Positions 34,603 to 46,609 of a DNA stretch of 64,000 bases are shown in pieces (within the stretch, counting starts at the first letter, position 1; every line of letters begins with the position of its first letter). A program made the translations under genes and the position numbers. The stretch comes from Sarcophilus harrisii (Eukaryota > Chordata > Mammalia > Dasyuromorphia > Dasyuridae): positions 510,773,665-510,837,664 of the forward strand of contig NC_045427.1 of assembly GCF_902635505.1 (NCBI RefSeq), written 5' to 3'. The notes under the pieces are model-generated. The model was not told the DNA's origin and searched no databases. It worked only from the letters and a program-made list of their open reading frames with translations.

Positions 34603-34824
34603 CTCTCTTTGTGACCTCATTTGGGATTTTGTTGGTGAAGATAATCGAGTGCTTTGCCATTTCCTTCTCCAGCTCATTTTACAAATAAGGAAATGTCAGG
34701 TAAACAGTGTAAAATTACTTACCCAAGGTCATCCAACTAGTGTCTATGGCCAGATTTGAATTCAGAAAAATTAATTCTTCCTGATTCCAAGCCCAATACT
34801 CTATCCACTGTGCCAGCTAGCTGA
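34603..34824 (-). mobile_element. CORE-SINE (MAR1-like), antisense
   Basis: The plus strand reads the antisense tail 'tgacctcatttgggattttg', then 'ttgccatttccttctccagc', ending with the antisense head 'ctctatccactgtgccagct'. Confidence 0.87.
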
Positions 34825-35379
34825 CCTTAGAAGGAATCCTAGGGACCCATATAATCCAAATCCATAATATTGCAGACAAAGAAACATATAGGAGACATGG
34901 TGAGTGACTTTACCACTATCACACTGGGAGAGGCAGGATTTGATTTCTAAACAGCGTGCCTTCTCAACTATGCCATATTTCTTTTTCATATGGAGATTTA
35001 GAGCTGATGGCATGGTAGGAATATTCTAACTTTTTACTGATACTTTCTTATTTCTAAAGAGGAAAATAAAGAGGAATAACACAAATAAATAAAATGTCTA
35101 TATTTGAATTGAAATAAAAGTTTAAAATTTTGTATAATTATGTAAACTAGTATAGGGTTTTTGGTATTTCAGAAAGATGTCATTGTATGGACACAGGCTA
35201 TATTTGGATGTAAATAAGATTATCCTAACACTGTACCTGACATTCAAAGATGACACTATTGACTGAAGAGGTATTCATTCTGCATGTCAGTGTAGTAATA
35301 GTCCCACACCTAAAGATTGGCCTTTTGATTTGAATCTATAGCCAATATTTGTAAAGTCTGTTCCATGCTCATTAATGTC

Positions 35380-35830
35380 ATGTTAACCATGTTAACGACC
35401 CCTCTTCAGGTTGGTGGATAGGGCTGTTGGTGGTAGCAAGCAGCCTAGAGATGTGCTGAATTATTTGAAATGGTGCAAGTGTTTTCTTCAAATCTGCTTA
35501 TAATTGACCCTTTTTCCAAAAAAAACAAAAAACTTTTAGAGTTGGGGGGCACCCCAGAGACTGTCTAAGCTAAAGTGTGATGTGAACAAAATAAATCCTT
35601 CTACAACTCATACAGCCTTCATTTGAAGATTCCCAGAGAAGCAGAGTCTATTACTCTTGGCTTTGGGCCTGTTGTTTCTCAGGAATTGCTCTTGTTCTGA
35701 CTCGGACTTTAAAACCACAATACCAGGAGCTCATTCTGACCTTCGGCAGAGGATATTTTGCGTGGCCCACACCTACCATGGTAATATGGTTAATGCTCCT
35801 TCACACCTGTTAATCATCCATTAATCTCTG
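35380..35830. promoter_or_regulatory. Cluster of HNF1-like motifs
   Basis: GTTAACCATGTTAAC, an inverted repeat, lies at 35382-35396. GGTTAATGCTC begins at about 35788. GTTAATCATCCAT at 35809-35821 fits the HNF1 consensus GTTAATNATTAAC at 10 of 13 positions. HNF1A is known to drive hepatic LIPC transcription. An enhancer role here is inference, since AT-rich DNA produces such half-sites by chance. Confidence 0.25.
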
Positions 35831-36699
35831 AAACTCATAGAATGGAATTCACCATGCAGAAATCACTCAGAGCGCTCCAGCAGTCAGTCCATCTGGGATT
35901 TGTATGGTGGTGACCATTGCTTTACTACCTGAAGACCAAATATATTTCAGGGCTTTGCTCAATGTAGCCTATATTGTCATTTACTCTAGATGTGGCCATA
36001 AGGGCAGCTCATGAAGCTACTCAGTAAGGTAAACAAATTACAGCAATAATATTGAAGGCAGGATTCTGCTACATCTTTTTTTTTTTTTTTTTTACAGGCC
36101 TACAAATTGCAAAACCTAAATTTCTTAGCAGATCAGGACTAGGAAGACTGGTTGCCATGAGATAAAAAGTACCCGCCACAGTTCTCACCACTGCTAACTA
36201 GCTGATAAAGGGAGCAATTAAGTTTTATATATGTGGTGTCTTCTGGTATACTTATAGATAGGGGTGTTGGAAGAACCAGACTTTATATAGAGATGAGAGA
36301 ATGGATCAAAGCAAGTATTGATGAATATATGGTGATCAGTTTATTACTTGGTGAGAGGAAGTTATATGAAGACAAAGAGTACTCGGTGGAAAGAAATTGA
36401 GAGAATCTAAAAGACAGGATAATTCAGAAATGTGGCTTGGTATTTCATTTCCTTGTGGTACTTGAAGAGTATTTCCAATATTGGTGATGGTCTGGATCAT
36501 GTCTCCCAAGCTCATGGATACATAGCATGTCTGAGCATCTGGAAAAATGTATTTTCTTTGTTCTCTTAAATACCTGGAAATTGTTCAGAAAGGCTAAAGA
36601 TCTATTTTTGCATCAACTGCCTCCAGTAGTTCAGGCTCTGGGTACTTCCACCTCTGCTTGGGTTTTGATTTCCTTCTCCCACTACTTGCTCTTATTTTA

Positions 36700-36740
36700 T
36701 AATTAACCTCTGTATTGTTTAGCCAGGTTAATGTTTACTG
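36700..36740. promoter_or_regulatory. HNF1-like plus forkhead-like motif pair
   Basis: AATTAACC is followed about 20 bases later by GGTTAATGTTTAC, combining a complete HNF1 half site with the forkhead core TGTTTAC. Motif evidence only. Confidence 0.22.
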
Positions 36741-37074
36741 CTTTCCACACAAAGAAAACACTGAGTGTAAGGCCAAAATTCTTCAGTATATATGCCTGGA
36801 ACATTCTTGTTGGGTAAAGAGACTTGGGATCAAAGAGTTCAGTTCTCTTCTTTGATCCTCTCCTGAAAGGAATAATAGTTTCTCTTTTTATTTACAGAAT
36901 TCTAGACCAATGCATTAAAGGCCACTCCTAAATATTTGCAGGTACATTTGCAGAATATTAAAAAAGAGGTGACATAGTACATATTATAAGGTCATATTTG
37001 ATATAAAAACCTCCATTTGAATAAGAATAAAACAAATAGGTACATAAATATTCATTAGCAGAGTCCATATCCAG

Positions 37075-37200
37075 ACTTGGCTGCTTTTACTATCTATGTA
37101 AACTAGGGCAAGTCATTTGATTTTTCCAGGCCTCAGTTTCCTCTTCTGTAAAATTATGAAATGGGATAAGTAGAAAGGGGAAAGGAAAAGGAAAGCTGCC
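37075..37200 (+). repeat. MIR fragment
   Basis: 'actagggcaagtcatttgat', 'ccaggcctcagtttcctctt'. Confidence 0.75.
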
Positions 37201-37205
37201 TGCTT

Positions 37206-37416
37206 TGTGCCAGGCAGCTAAGTGATAGAGTAGATAGAACAGAAGTCTTCTGAGTTCAAAGCCAACCTCAGACACTGATTGTGTGACTCTGGGCAAGTCA
37301 CTTAACCTCGTTTGCTTCAGTTCCTCATCTGTAAAATGGGAGAAGGAAATGACAAACCACTCCAATATCTTTGCCAAGATAAAGGCAGACACAACTGAAC
37401 AACAATAATGTGCCAA
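37206..37416 (+). mobile_element. CORE-SINE (MAR1-like) with short target repeat
   Basis: 'ggcagctaagtgatagagta', 'tgactctgggcaagtcactt', 'ctccaatatctttgccaaga'. tgtgcca(g/a) brackets it at 37206-37213 and 37410-37417. Confidence 0.84.
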
Positions 37417-37620
37417 GCACTATGCTAAGCACTCTTGGAAATATTATCTCATCTGGGCTTCAGAACAACTTGATTGCAACTTAACTGCTGTTATTTTACA
37501 GTTAAGAACTTAGATTAAGAAACTTGTCCAAGGTCACACAGCTAGTAAGTATCTGAGGTCAGGTTTGAATGACTTCAAGATCCTTTCCGGCTTAAAAGTT
37601 ATGTTTCTATGACAAATAAG
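37417..37620 (-). repeat. MIR
   Basis: 'gaaacttgtccaaggtcaca', 'cagctagtaagtatctgagg' and 'caggtttgaa'. Confidence 0.8.
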
Positions 37621-37629
37621 ACTTTTGCA

Positions 37630-38340
37630 TCAATAAAAACTGGTCCCACTCACTAAAGTTTAACTCATCTATTAAAAAAAGGATATAATAATGCCCTGTT
37701 TATCTCAGCTTACTGTATTATTTTATTGGCTGAAATCTGAATGAAAATGCAAGAGGCGACCTAGCTTTTGTAAATCACCTCCTATAACTTTGAAAATGGT
37801 CTTTTAAAAAAAATTCTTTCTATAGCATTTTTGTAGTCACACAATTGATTAGAGAAGGTACAGAGAACACACACTTTTGTTCCTTGTTGATTACCAAAAC
37901 AAAAAGGATTTGACTGTACAGAATAAATAGTAGTCTTTTATATATGTGTTATGATCACACAAGTTTCCTTGATAAATGCAACCACCAAAGATAACTTTGT
38001 TCAGTGACAAAGTGTTAATGATAATTAACACCAGACAGAGAATAAAACAAGGAGACATATGCTCATTAAAGGTGTTTATCACTGTAATGAAAGATGTCCT
38101 GCATAGGGTCCAAATGAATGAGGAATGTCTTGTGATTGGTGAGGTCCACTAGATTGCCTCATTTCAATGATATTATATTAGCTATATTAGGGTGCCAAAC
38201 ATTTCTCAATCAGTTTATTACTCAAAAAAAGATTCTGTCAATTCATACAGAGAAAATCAAGTGGACCAAAAAATACCTATTGTCCAGACAACAAAAAGTT
38301 GTTGAATGGACAGTCCATTAAATTATTCCTTCAGTCAATG
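37630..38340. other. Intronic sequence, nothing recognised
   Basis: AT-rich and unique-looking. No supported features. Confidence 0.5.
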
Positions 38341-38344
38341 TATA

Positions 38345-38520
38345 GATGGATGGATGGATGGATAGATATTAGTGCACATATATGTGTATATATATGCACT
38401 TATAAGTATATTTATATATTGATATAGTATATTATATACTGATATAGAAAGAGCTATATCTATGTGCCTAGATACCTAGATATAGTTATAGAGCTATATC
38501 TAGGATAAGTATTACAAATA
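38345..38520. repeat. (ATGG)n followed by AT-rich quasi-palindromic repeats
   Basis: Five ATGG-type units at 38345-38367, then degenerate 'tatatctatg/agatatagttata' units to about 38510. Confidence 0.8.
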
Positions 38521-38524
38521 GATG

Positions 38525-38700
38525 ATGAACAAGGCCTTGTTGTTCTTCTTCTTTTATTCACAAAAGAGGATCAATGACATCAGGAGGGTGATATCTTGAC
38601 TTGTAAGTAAATTGTATTTACATGAGGTAGGGCTGTGCAAAGTCACCAGCTCACTCTCTCCTCCAGAGTTATCACAGTCCAATGGCAAGATATAAGTTCA
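38525..38700 (+). mobile_element. SINE-like repeat B
   Basis: 'gaggatcaatgacatcagga', 'cttgtaagtaaattgtattt', 'gtagggctgtgcaaagtcac', 'atggcaagatataagttcag'. Same family as 25655. Confidence 0.72.
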
Positions 38701-38749
38701 GACCTAAAAGAGAATAGAAGGAAGACAATAGATATAAAGCTAAAGGAGA

Positions 38750-38900
38750 CCTCAGGGGTCATCTAGTCCAATATTCTTATTTTTACAGATAGAAAAACTG
38801 ATGCTCAGAAAAGTAAATTGGCACTTGTTCAAGGTGACAGAATTGGGATTTTAACTAGGCTCTTTATTCCAGTGCTCTTCCCATTACACTATCGTGTCTC
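38750..38900 (-). repeat. MIR
   Basis: 'ggagacctcaggggtcatct', 'tttacagatagaaaaactga', 'ggcacttgttcaaggtgaca'. Confidence 0.78.
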
Positions 38901-39061
38901 TCAGAGCAGAGACTTTATTGCCCTTAGAAAAATAGTAAGATGCATTTAGTGATTCCAAGCCACTCCCTGATATTAAAAAGTCATCTTTTTAACTCTTATG
39001 ATTTTCCCAGAGATACTACATGGGTATAAATCTTGGAATTCCATAACATCTATTTCCCCCC

Positions 39062-39120
39062 CTTCTCTCTCTCTCTCTCTCTCCCTCCCTCCCTCCCTCC
39101 CTCTCTCCCTCCTTTCTTCC

Positions 39121-39164
<44 letters not shown>

Positions 39165-39221
39165 TTTCTTTCTCTCTCTCTCTCATGTAAGTGTGTGTGT
39201 GTGTATGTGTGTGTGTATGTA
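39062..39221. repeat. Composite (CT)n-(GT)n microsatellite
   Basis: About 120 bases of pure pyrimidine (CT, CCCT units) pass into about 32 bases of GT/GTAT. The open frames across it are low-complexity and not genes. Confidence 0.95.
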
Positions 39222-39529
39222 GTCTAATAGTGAGTGACCCAAAGAACGATAAAGAGACACATGGAAATAGGTCATAGCATTTACACAATAATGATGACCT
39301 TCATACAAGAAACTATATAAGGGATGTCATTAAAAAAAAAAAAAAAGACTGCTCAGAAGAGAGATGGTAGTGAGTTGCGCAGATAGCTCAAATGTTCTAC
39401 TGGTACCCAAGAGAATATAAAAATACCAGAAAAAAGTCCTAGTACTCTTTTCTCACAGAATAATTCCTATGTGGAACATCTATGGAAGAATATGGAACAA
39501 TAAGATATTCTATAGGGAAATATGTAGGA

Positions 39530-39715
39530 ACCATGATACAGCAGAATGAGTTCAGGATCCAGAGTCAGACTACAAATTTCTGGCTCTGCCATTTAATCCC
39601 TGTGTGGCCCTGGACAAATTACTAAACTACACTAGACCTCACTTTCTTTATCAGTAAAAATGGAAGGGATAGACTAGATGATTCAAAGACTTCTTGCAGC
39701 TCTAAATCCATAATC
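39530..39715 (+). repeat. MIR
   Basis: 'tgtggccctggacaaattac', 'acctcactttctttatcagt', 'cttcttgcagctctaaatcc'. Confidence 0.75.
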
Positions 39716-39719
39716 AAGA

Positions 39720-41300
39720 ACAATGGAGTCAAATACCTACATTGAGATCACTGGGTCAATGAAATATTAAGATAGGTAGAGGGAAGGTTCAAATTTGAGG
39801 TCCCTCCTACTCCCAGCAAAATTTTACAAGGAGCTTCCTTCCAGTTCCATTGTCCCCAAAATGTCCTTTCTCTGCCCTCTATCTCCTTTTTTTAAATGAC
39901 ATTTGAAGCAGAGCAAACAAGGACTTCTGGGAGAATTGCCATGTGAGACCATTTTGAACTCTTTTATAAAGTCATTCAAAATTCTAAGCCAGTTCTCAAA
40001 ACCTCAGTCAAGCAGGAAACTAATTCAAAAACAAAATGGTGGTCAGGGCTGTTTCCTTTTATACAATGTCCTACTGTATTAGATTTGTATAGGAAAATGC
40101 TAAAGTAGTATTATTGTCTGACTCCCCATCTCTGAGGATCCACCACAAAAATGAACTGTGAGTCTCTGGAGACCATTCTACTCAGCCCCATTAAAATACA
40201 CAAACACACACATTCCTTCCTTTGATTCAGCAGTCTTTTGTGTGTCAAGCAGAATATGTTACTTTCACAAGGGCCATTGTTGGAAAATACATAAATCTTT
40301 CATTTTTCTTTAAAAAAAAAAAACCAAACAAATAAAAATCCATCATAAACAGAATTGGGGTCCCTTGAGCTCTCCAATAGTGTAGAAGAACAGTGATCTA
40401 GCCCTAAACTATATACAATCATTTATCCACAGCTTCTAATGCTGGAAATATCATTACTAGATGCTTTCAAATGGAACCAAATTATACAGTTCCAAACATA
40501 CTCTTTTGGATAATCTACTCTCTCCTCTCTGGGCTGTGGCAATCTCCCCAGGTGATCATACATTGGATATGTGTACATGAGACAGACCAAGAAAATAAAG
40601 CCAAATGCAGTGTGTTTTAAACACCAAACTAGACAGGAGCTGTACCTCCCACGATCATATTAAAAACAAGAATATCTGAAAATAAATTTGTCTATCAAGG
40701 AAGCTGCAAGGCTGCCATGCTGTTTAATCTTTGTTTTGAATCATGGCCCCTCTCACAAATTGCTTCCCAAGAACCTGTGATTTGTCCAGCTCCTGTGGGG
40801 TTTACACTGGTCTGAGGTTCCCTTGACTATAATCAGACTCAGAAAGCCACTTCCCCTCTTGGTAATTCAAGCCATTTGCCCTTATAAGAATTCTTCTCAA
40901 GTTTACCTCTGTGAAAGAGATTGGTGAAAGAAAATGAAGCCTGAGAATGTGGCTGACAAAATACCAAGTGATTCTCATAAAAAGAAAATATAGTTCCTTA
41001 ACAGAAGGTCTGATTGATTTGGATAATAGCATGTTTTTCTTCATGGTAATTCCATGCTTGTTATTTTTTCTCTCATGGACATGCCCAGTTTTCTTTTGCC
41101 TTTCCTATTATCAAGAGATTATTTCAGGCAAATACATTTTCTGATTAAAGAAACAAACAAGTTAATAAATTGTTTACATCTGGGATAACTGGGTATTTGG
41201 GGAAAGGGATGTTACTTGAATGTATTTAAATACTAAGCAGAAGCTATTTTCTATCCTCTTTAAATAAAAGGAATATATAATGTTAGATTAAATTCATTAG
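39720..41300. other. Intronic sequence, nothing recognised
   Basis: Mostly unique-looking, with an A run at about 40312. The 80-codon minus-strand frame near 40800-41044 and the 65-codon plus frame overlapping it show no domain-like features. Confidence 0.45.
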
Positions 41301-41301
41301 A

Positions 41302-41302
41302 C

Positions 41303-41333
<31 letters not shown>
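41302..41333. repeat. (AAT)n microsatellite
   Basis: About ten uninterrupted AAT units. Confidence 0.92.
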
Positions 41334-41334
<1 letters not shown>

Positions 41335-41460
41335 TTACTTTTGTATAGTGCTTTTAGGACTTGAAACATTTTTCTCAAAATAAACCTGAGTCTTAGGTAA
41401 TGCAAGAGTTCTTTACTTGTTTTATAGATGAGAAAATGAATTTTTCAACCATGGTAATAC
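41334..41460 (-). repeat. MIR fragment
   Basis: 'gtatagtgcttttaggactt', 'tgttttatagatgagaaaat'. Confidence 0.55.
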
Positions 41461-41821
41461 CAATAGAAAATATTAGAACCAAGATTCAATCCCAGGCTAG
41501 TAACACACAATCCCTACCCGCCCATACACACACACACACCCTTAACTCCAGAGCTCTTTTCACCACAACAAAATACCTCTCTCATAAATAATTATTTCTC
41601 TAGGGCTGCAGAAAATATTTTCTTCTTTGTGTAGTCATTCAGTTAGAACTGCCTTTAAGCGCATATATTCACTGAATAAGTGCATCTGTTAACTCAAAAA
41701 ATTAGCTGGGTTGGGAACATTGGTCCTCATAAGACCTTGTCCCAAGTGGAAAGGCTCTTTCAATGACTTATTTTGTCATAGATTTATTTCTTGGAAAAAA
41801 ACAAAATAGTTTAGATGCCAA

Positions 41822-41990
41822 CCAGAGTGGTGGTGGAATAGAGAGGCAGAGAAGAAAGCTTTGAAGGAAATCCCATTCCAGAAAGCCACCAACAAAAATA
41901 ACTACAGCATGCACACTTTACACTAGAATCCACAAAAACAATAATTCCTCATGATCATAGACTTTGTAAAATGGAGAACAATTTTCACAA
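41822..41990 (+). mobile_element. Possible L1/HAL1 5'-UTR fragment
   Basis: 'gagtggtggtggaatagaga' followed by 'ccaccaacaaaaataactac' resembles the outer 5' end of marsupial L1/HAL1 elements (compare the antisense end at about 2850). Weak call. Confidence 0.3.
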
Positions 41991-41999
41991 GCTGGAGAA

Positions 42000-42690
42000 C
42001 AAAAGAAAAATTACACTGAAAATTCATTTCTTCCCATCCATTTTTTCTACTTCTATTTTTCTTTTTTTAACTGATAAATTTTGTTTTAACACATTATATA
42101 ATATTCCAGTCAACTCCCAACAGCATCCTAGACAATTTTAAATTGCTGAAAACATTTCCATTTTTAATTTAAAAATTTTTTTTAAAAAGCATCAAGATAT
42201 TTGAGCAGTTTCCATGAAAGAAAGGAGAAAATCATTAGCATTCATTTTGATGAAGGTTTAAAACTTCCAGTCCTATGGTTCTCTATTGTGAATTCACCAC
42301 ATCCTAAAGCATTTTCAAATCCCTTCCATTATCATAAATGCTTGATCTCATTTGATTCTGCAATAGGATGGTATCTTCAGGAATCTACTGAAAAGTCTAT
42401 TTTCTCATTCAAAATTAATTTCTTTGGCCTGAAAAAAATCTGATAACTTTGCAGTCCCCAAATTAAGGATCATCAAGCTTAATCTGAAAACAAGGATGTG
42501 TAATTAGTGACAACTGGAACACCCCATGATAATGGAGAAGCTTTTCAGGGTTGATATGAGCAGGATACAAATCATAACAAACAGGGAATTATACAGAAGG
42601 CACATAAAGAATGATACCTTGGAAAAAAAGAAAATGACCCAATCACAGTGAAAGGGAGGGATAATCGATGAACAGACAAAGCACTTTGCT
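42000..42690. other. Intronic sequence, nothing recognised
   Basis: AT-rich. No supported features. Confidence 0.5.
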
Positions 42691-42692
42691 GA

Positions 42693-42893
42693 AGACAACT
42701 AAGTAGCACAATGGATAGAGTTCTGAGCCTGGAGTCAGGAAGACCTGAAGTCAAATCCTGACTCTTACTTTGGGACTTACTAACTTTGGGAACCTGGGCA
42801 AGTCATTTAACTTTGTCTCAATTTTCTCAATTTACTTCACAGGATTGTTGTGAGTTTTAAATGAGATATGTGTAAATGCCTGGCACATAGCAA
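42693..42893 (+). mobile_element. CORE-SINE with MIR-type tail
   Basis: 'gacaactaagtagcacaatg', 'ctggagtcaggaagacctga', 'cctgggcaagtcatttaact', 'acaggattgttgtgagtttt'. Confidence 0.8.
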
Positions 42894-43469
42894 ACTGGTT
42901 CCCTTTTCTTCTGCACTGCTCTGCCCAAAGAATATAAAAAGAAGATGAGGAGGTACCCCAGATAAATTGAATAAACTCCTTATGATGAATTTAAAACAAA
43001 AGTCATAGAAGACAAGAAAAAAAATATAGAGAGATAGATATAGATTTAAATATATATAGGCTACAATCTGCATAAGTAGAAGGAATATCCACATCTTCTA
43101 GAGTTCTAGAATAACCCATGGACAATCACATTCATCTGGTTCAGCTTCCATCAACTCATCTCTCCATCCAAATTAATCTAGGAAACATCACAGATAGAAT
43201 TCTGTTCCTTGGCTCCAGGGTCTGTTTCCCCCCATGTTAGCCACCACAATAACAAAACCACCTCATTCCAACAGGTATGGATGCTCAAAAAAATCAGTCC
43301 AACAATCTCTACAGAGTATATAGCAAATGTTTTAAGTCATTTGATTGAAAACTCATATCCTAAAAACTCAACCTAAATAAACTAAATGGGTTCAATCCAA
43401 AGTAAACTAACAGGATTCGGGCACATTGAGCCAGTACTAATTTTCATAGTAGAAATAAATAAATAAATA

Positions 43470-44230
43470 TATCAATTTTAAAAGCTTTTCTTAAATGATT
43501 TCCATATGCCAGGCATTGTGCTGAAATGAGAATGAGAATACAAAAACAAAACAAGGTAGCCCCTCACCTCAGTGAACTTGTATTCTATAAGGAAAAATAA
43601 TATGTACTCAGATAAATATAGAATACATGCAAAATACATAGAAAATGATGGGGGTTGAGTTGAGGGAAATACTAGCAACTGAAGGCATCCAGATGGGTTT
43701 TCTGTAAATATGGCATGTGATCTGAGTTTTAAAGGAAGATGGGGGTACCAAAAGGCAGAGGTGAGGAAGGAGGAGAATGATCCGCCCAAGGTGGAATAAC
43801 ACTATGCCAAGAAATAGAGGCAGAAGATGGAATGTTGTGTCCAGGAAATAGCAAGTAGACCAGTTTGGCAGAAATACATGTACAGAAAGCCCACTGTAAG
43901 TAAGACGCTGTAAGTAGCTTGGAAAAGTATAGATGGAGCCAGACTGTGACGAGCTTTGAACATCAGAGGAGTTTGCACTTTGTATTAGAGTGAACTGAGA
44001 TCCACTGGAGCTTCTTGAGCAGAGAGGTGATGTCAGGCTGGCCTGTGCAAATATCAGTTTGGCAGTTATGGGAAGGCTCCATTAGTGGAGGAAGAGGCTG
44101 GAATAAAGGAAGCCAGTTAGAAGATCTTTACAATCATTGAGGGGAGAAGTCATGAAAGTGGTGGTCGAGTGAGTAGAGAGAAAAGGACAGAAACAAGATA
44201 TGTGGTGGAAATGAAATTGACCTATTCCTC
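43470..44230 (+). repeat. Long unnamed mammalian-type repeat, copy 3
   Basis: 'atgccaggcattgtgctgaa', 'tgtgatctgagttttaaagg', 'aaatagcaagtagaccagtt', 'ctgtgacgagctttgaacat', 'tgagatccactggagcttct'. This is the fullest uninterrupted copy of the 5' half. Confidence 0.7.
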
Positions 44231-44429
44231 AAGATGGATCAATGGGGATGGCATGAATATTGACACAAAAACAATTCCTCTGGTTAAAAGCACTCAAGTC
44301 TCAGTGGCCTAACTCGGTATTTTCAGTCTGAGCCCTTGTTCTATGGCACCACGAACAAGAAAGCTGGCTTATCCTCCAGGGGAAAGATCATGCTTTCCTC
44401 TGTAACTGCTCATATATACTAAAGAGAAA

Positions 44430-44625
44430 TTCTCTCTCTCTCTCCCCGCCTCTTCTCCTTCTCTCTTTCCGTTCCTCTCTTCTTCTTTCCCTGCTTCCTT
44501 CCTTCTCTCTCCCCTCTCCCTCTCTCCCTCTCTTTCCCTTTCTCTTTTCTTCTTTCCCTCCCTCCTTCTCTCTTTCTCTCTCTCCCTATCTCTCTGTCTC
44601 CCTCCCTCTCTCTTCCCCCCCTCTT

Positions 44626-44676
<51 letters not shown>
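44430..44676. repeat. Composite (CT)n-(AC)n microsatellite
   Basis: About 200 bases of near-pure pyrimidine followed by about 21 CA units. The arginine/glutamate-rich minus-strand frames across it are artefacts of composition. Confidence 0.95.
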
Positions 44677-44677
<1 letters not shown>

Positions 44678-44754
44678 AGTCCCCACATATCATGTCTCTC
44701 CCTCTCCGATGTATTCTTCATAGCTGTCAAAACTAATTTTCCTTTAAAAAATAA

Positions 44755-45400
44755 AATAAAAACAGGCCTGACTACCTGATTACATCCCTTCAGTGGCTCC
44801 CTAATTTCTCTAGGATAGAATATAACCTTCTCTTTTTGGCATTTAATACTCTCCACAAATTGACCCTAACCTAACTTGCCAGCATTATCAGAGATACACT
44901 ATTTTTTTTTTTTTTTGTGCACTCCATGGTCCAGTCAAACTGATCTGATTCCTCAAGCTGTACTACATCTTCTATCTTCATGCCACTGCCTAGTCTGTCA
45001 TCCAGATTGGAATGTGCTCTTTTTATATCTCTACATCTTAGATTGCCCACCTTCCTTTAAAACTGAGTTCAAGGTCCACTTTTTATATGAGGGACTAAAC
45101 TTCCCTCAAAGTTATGAGTGCCTCCTTCACTTCAATATTACTTCATATTTATTTTTTATATATTTGATTATTATTGTTTATATTATTGATATATTATTGA
45201 TTATATATATATTTGAAATATATATTTATATATAGTCTTTTAAAAATACATATAGTCTCCCCAAAGCTCTTTGTAAGCTCTTTGAGGGCAAATACTATTT
45301 CATTTCTGGTTTTGTATCCCCAGCAAACAAGTAGTGTCAGGTACCTAGCAAACACTTATTAAACCCTTGCTGATTGATTGATTGATGACTGGCAGGTGAA
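44755..45400 (+). repeat. L2 3' region
   Basis: 'ccctaatttctctaggatag', 'ctccacaaattgaccctaac', 'aaagctctttgtaagctctttgagg' (split), 'cttattaaacccttgctgat'. A T run at 44900 and AT-rich DNA at 45165-45235 lie inside it. Confidence 0.8.
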
Positions 45401-45890
45401 AGTTTGTCACCCCTGTTAAGATGCCTGAGCTCCCTGTGAATCCCACCATCTGTGTGTATGTTTAGAAAAGTCACATTGGGCTCCATGAATTTATCTCACT
45501 GGCCCAGGAGAGTCATTCAGATCCTCATTCACATTCCCCTCTTAACAAAGGATAGTGCATTTCATGCTGTAGTTAGAGTGAAACTCATTGCCCCTTGCTG
45601 AGAATTAATAACCTTTAGAATTAATAACTGTCGGGTTTGAAAATCAGTTTCATTAACACCCCCTTCTACTTTATAGCTTCATCATCCCTCAATACATCTA
45701 TTGCTGGAAACCAGAAGTCCAATCCTTATTTTTTACAAACCTCCAGGAGGGAAGGAAGAAAGGAGGGAGGGAGAGAGAGAATTCAGTTGCTACTTTGGAA
45801 ATCTATATTCTTACTGAAAAAAGAGACATGGAATTGCATCTTTTCCCAGTCCACAGGGAAACCCATGCTTTTTCTAGAAGGAGAGAAACA
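45400..45890. other. Intronic sequence, nothing recognised
   Basis: Unique-looking. The 85-codon frame near 45637 has no domain-like features. Confidence 0.45.
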
Positions 45891-45892
45891 AT

Positions 45893-46020
45893 AATGCTTG
45901 CCATCTAGGGGAGAGGGTGGAGGGTAGGAGGGAAAAATCAGAACCGAAGTGAGTGCAAAGGATAATGTTGTAAAAAAAATTACCCTGGCATAGATTCTGT
46001 CAATAAAAAGTTACTATAAT
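45893..46020 (+). mobile_element. L1 3'-UTR end
   Basis: 'gccatctaggggagagggtg' is the sense form of the L1 3'-UTR signature seen antisense near 4960 and 16700. It continues to 'gtcaataaaaagttactata' and an A-rich tail. Confidence 0.75.
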
Positions 46021-46025
46021 AATAA

Positions 46026-46046
46026 AATTAATTAATTAATTAATTT
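46026..46046. repeat. (TTAA)n
   Basis: Five TTAA units at the end of the L1 tail. Confidence 0.85.
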
Positions 46047-46239
46047 TTTAAAAAAGGATAGCAACAATAATAAAGTTTTATATTTATTTAATATGTGATA
46101 GTTTTGTCAAATGCTTCTCTTACAAGATCACTGTGAGATATATTGCTAAGGCCCTGCTCAAATTAAAGGAGCTGGGATTCATATTCAGATATAGATTGAA
46201 CTAGAGGCCTCCAGAATTCTGATGATTCTTAAGTAGTCC

Positions 46240-46340
46240 TATATACTTCCTCCCCTTCCCCATTTTACAGATGAGAAAACTGACTTGCTCACAGCTAGTA
46301 AATCTCAGAATCAGAACCAATTTCAAACCCAGAGCACGCT
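46240..46340 (-). repeat. MIR fragment
   Basis: 'ccattttacagatgagaaaa' and 'ttgctcacagctagtaaatc'. Confidence 0.75.
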
Positions 46341-46609
46341 CTCTATGGACCAGAGTGATGAGTTTTTTCTTTGCCATGTCTCAGGCCTGTCCCCTTATTA
46401 TGGAGTACAAGCTATTACCCATCTGAAGGTCATAGCCTCCAGTTTCCCTGGAAATAGTGAGGCTTGATCCAGTAATTACAGTAATTGGCTGTATATAAAT
46501 ACATGTGTTTTGATGAACTCTGTTTAATATAATGCTATTGTGAGCTATTATGCTTAATTATTATAATATATCATATGATAGAATGGTATTCACACTTAGG
46601 CTGAATCTG

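Larger units (their letters stand above)
34830..37070. other. Longest repeat-poor stretch of intron 1
   Basis: Over about 2.2 kb I recognise only an antisense MIR-like piece near 34850-34960 and a poly-T run at about 36078. The sequence looks unique. It contains the HNF1/forkhead-like motif clusters listed separately, at 35380-35830 and 36700-36740. Confidence 0.5.

Noticed and set aside
39016-39288. Arg/Glu- and Ser/Leu-rich frames on both strands
   Set aside because: Direct translation of CT/GA and GT/CA microsatellites; the same applies near 44369-44856 and 51597-51838.
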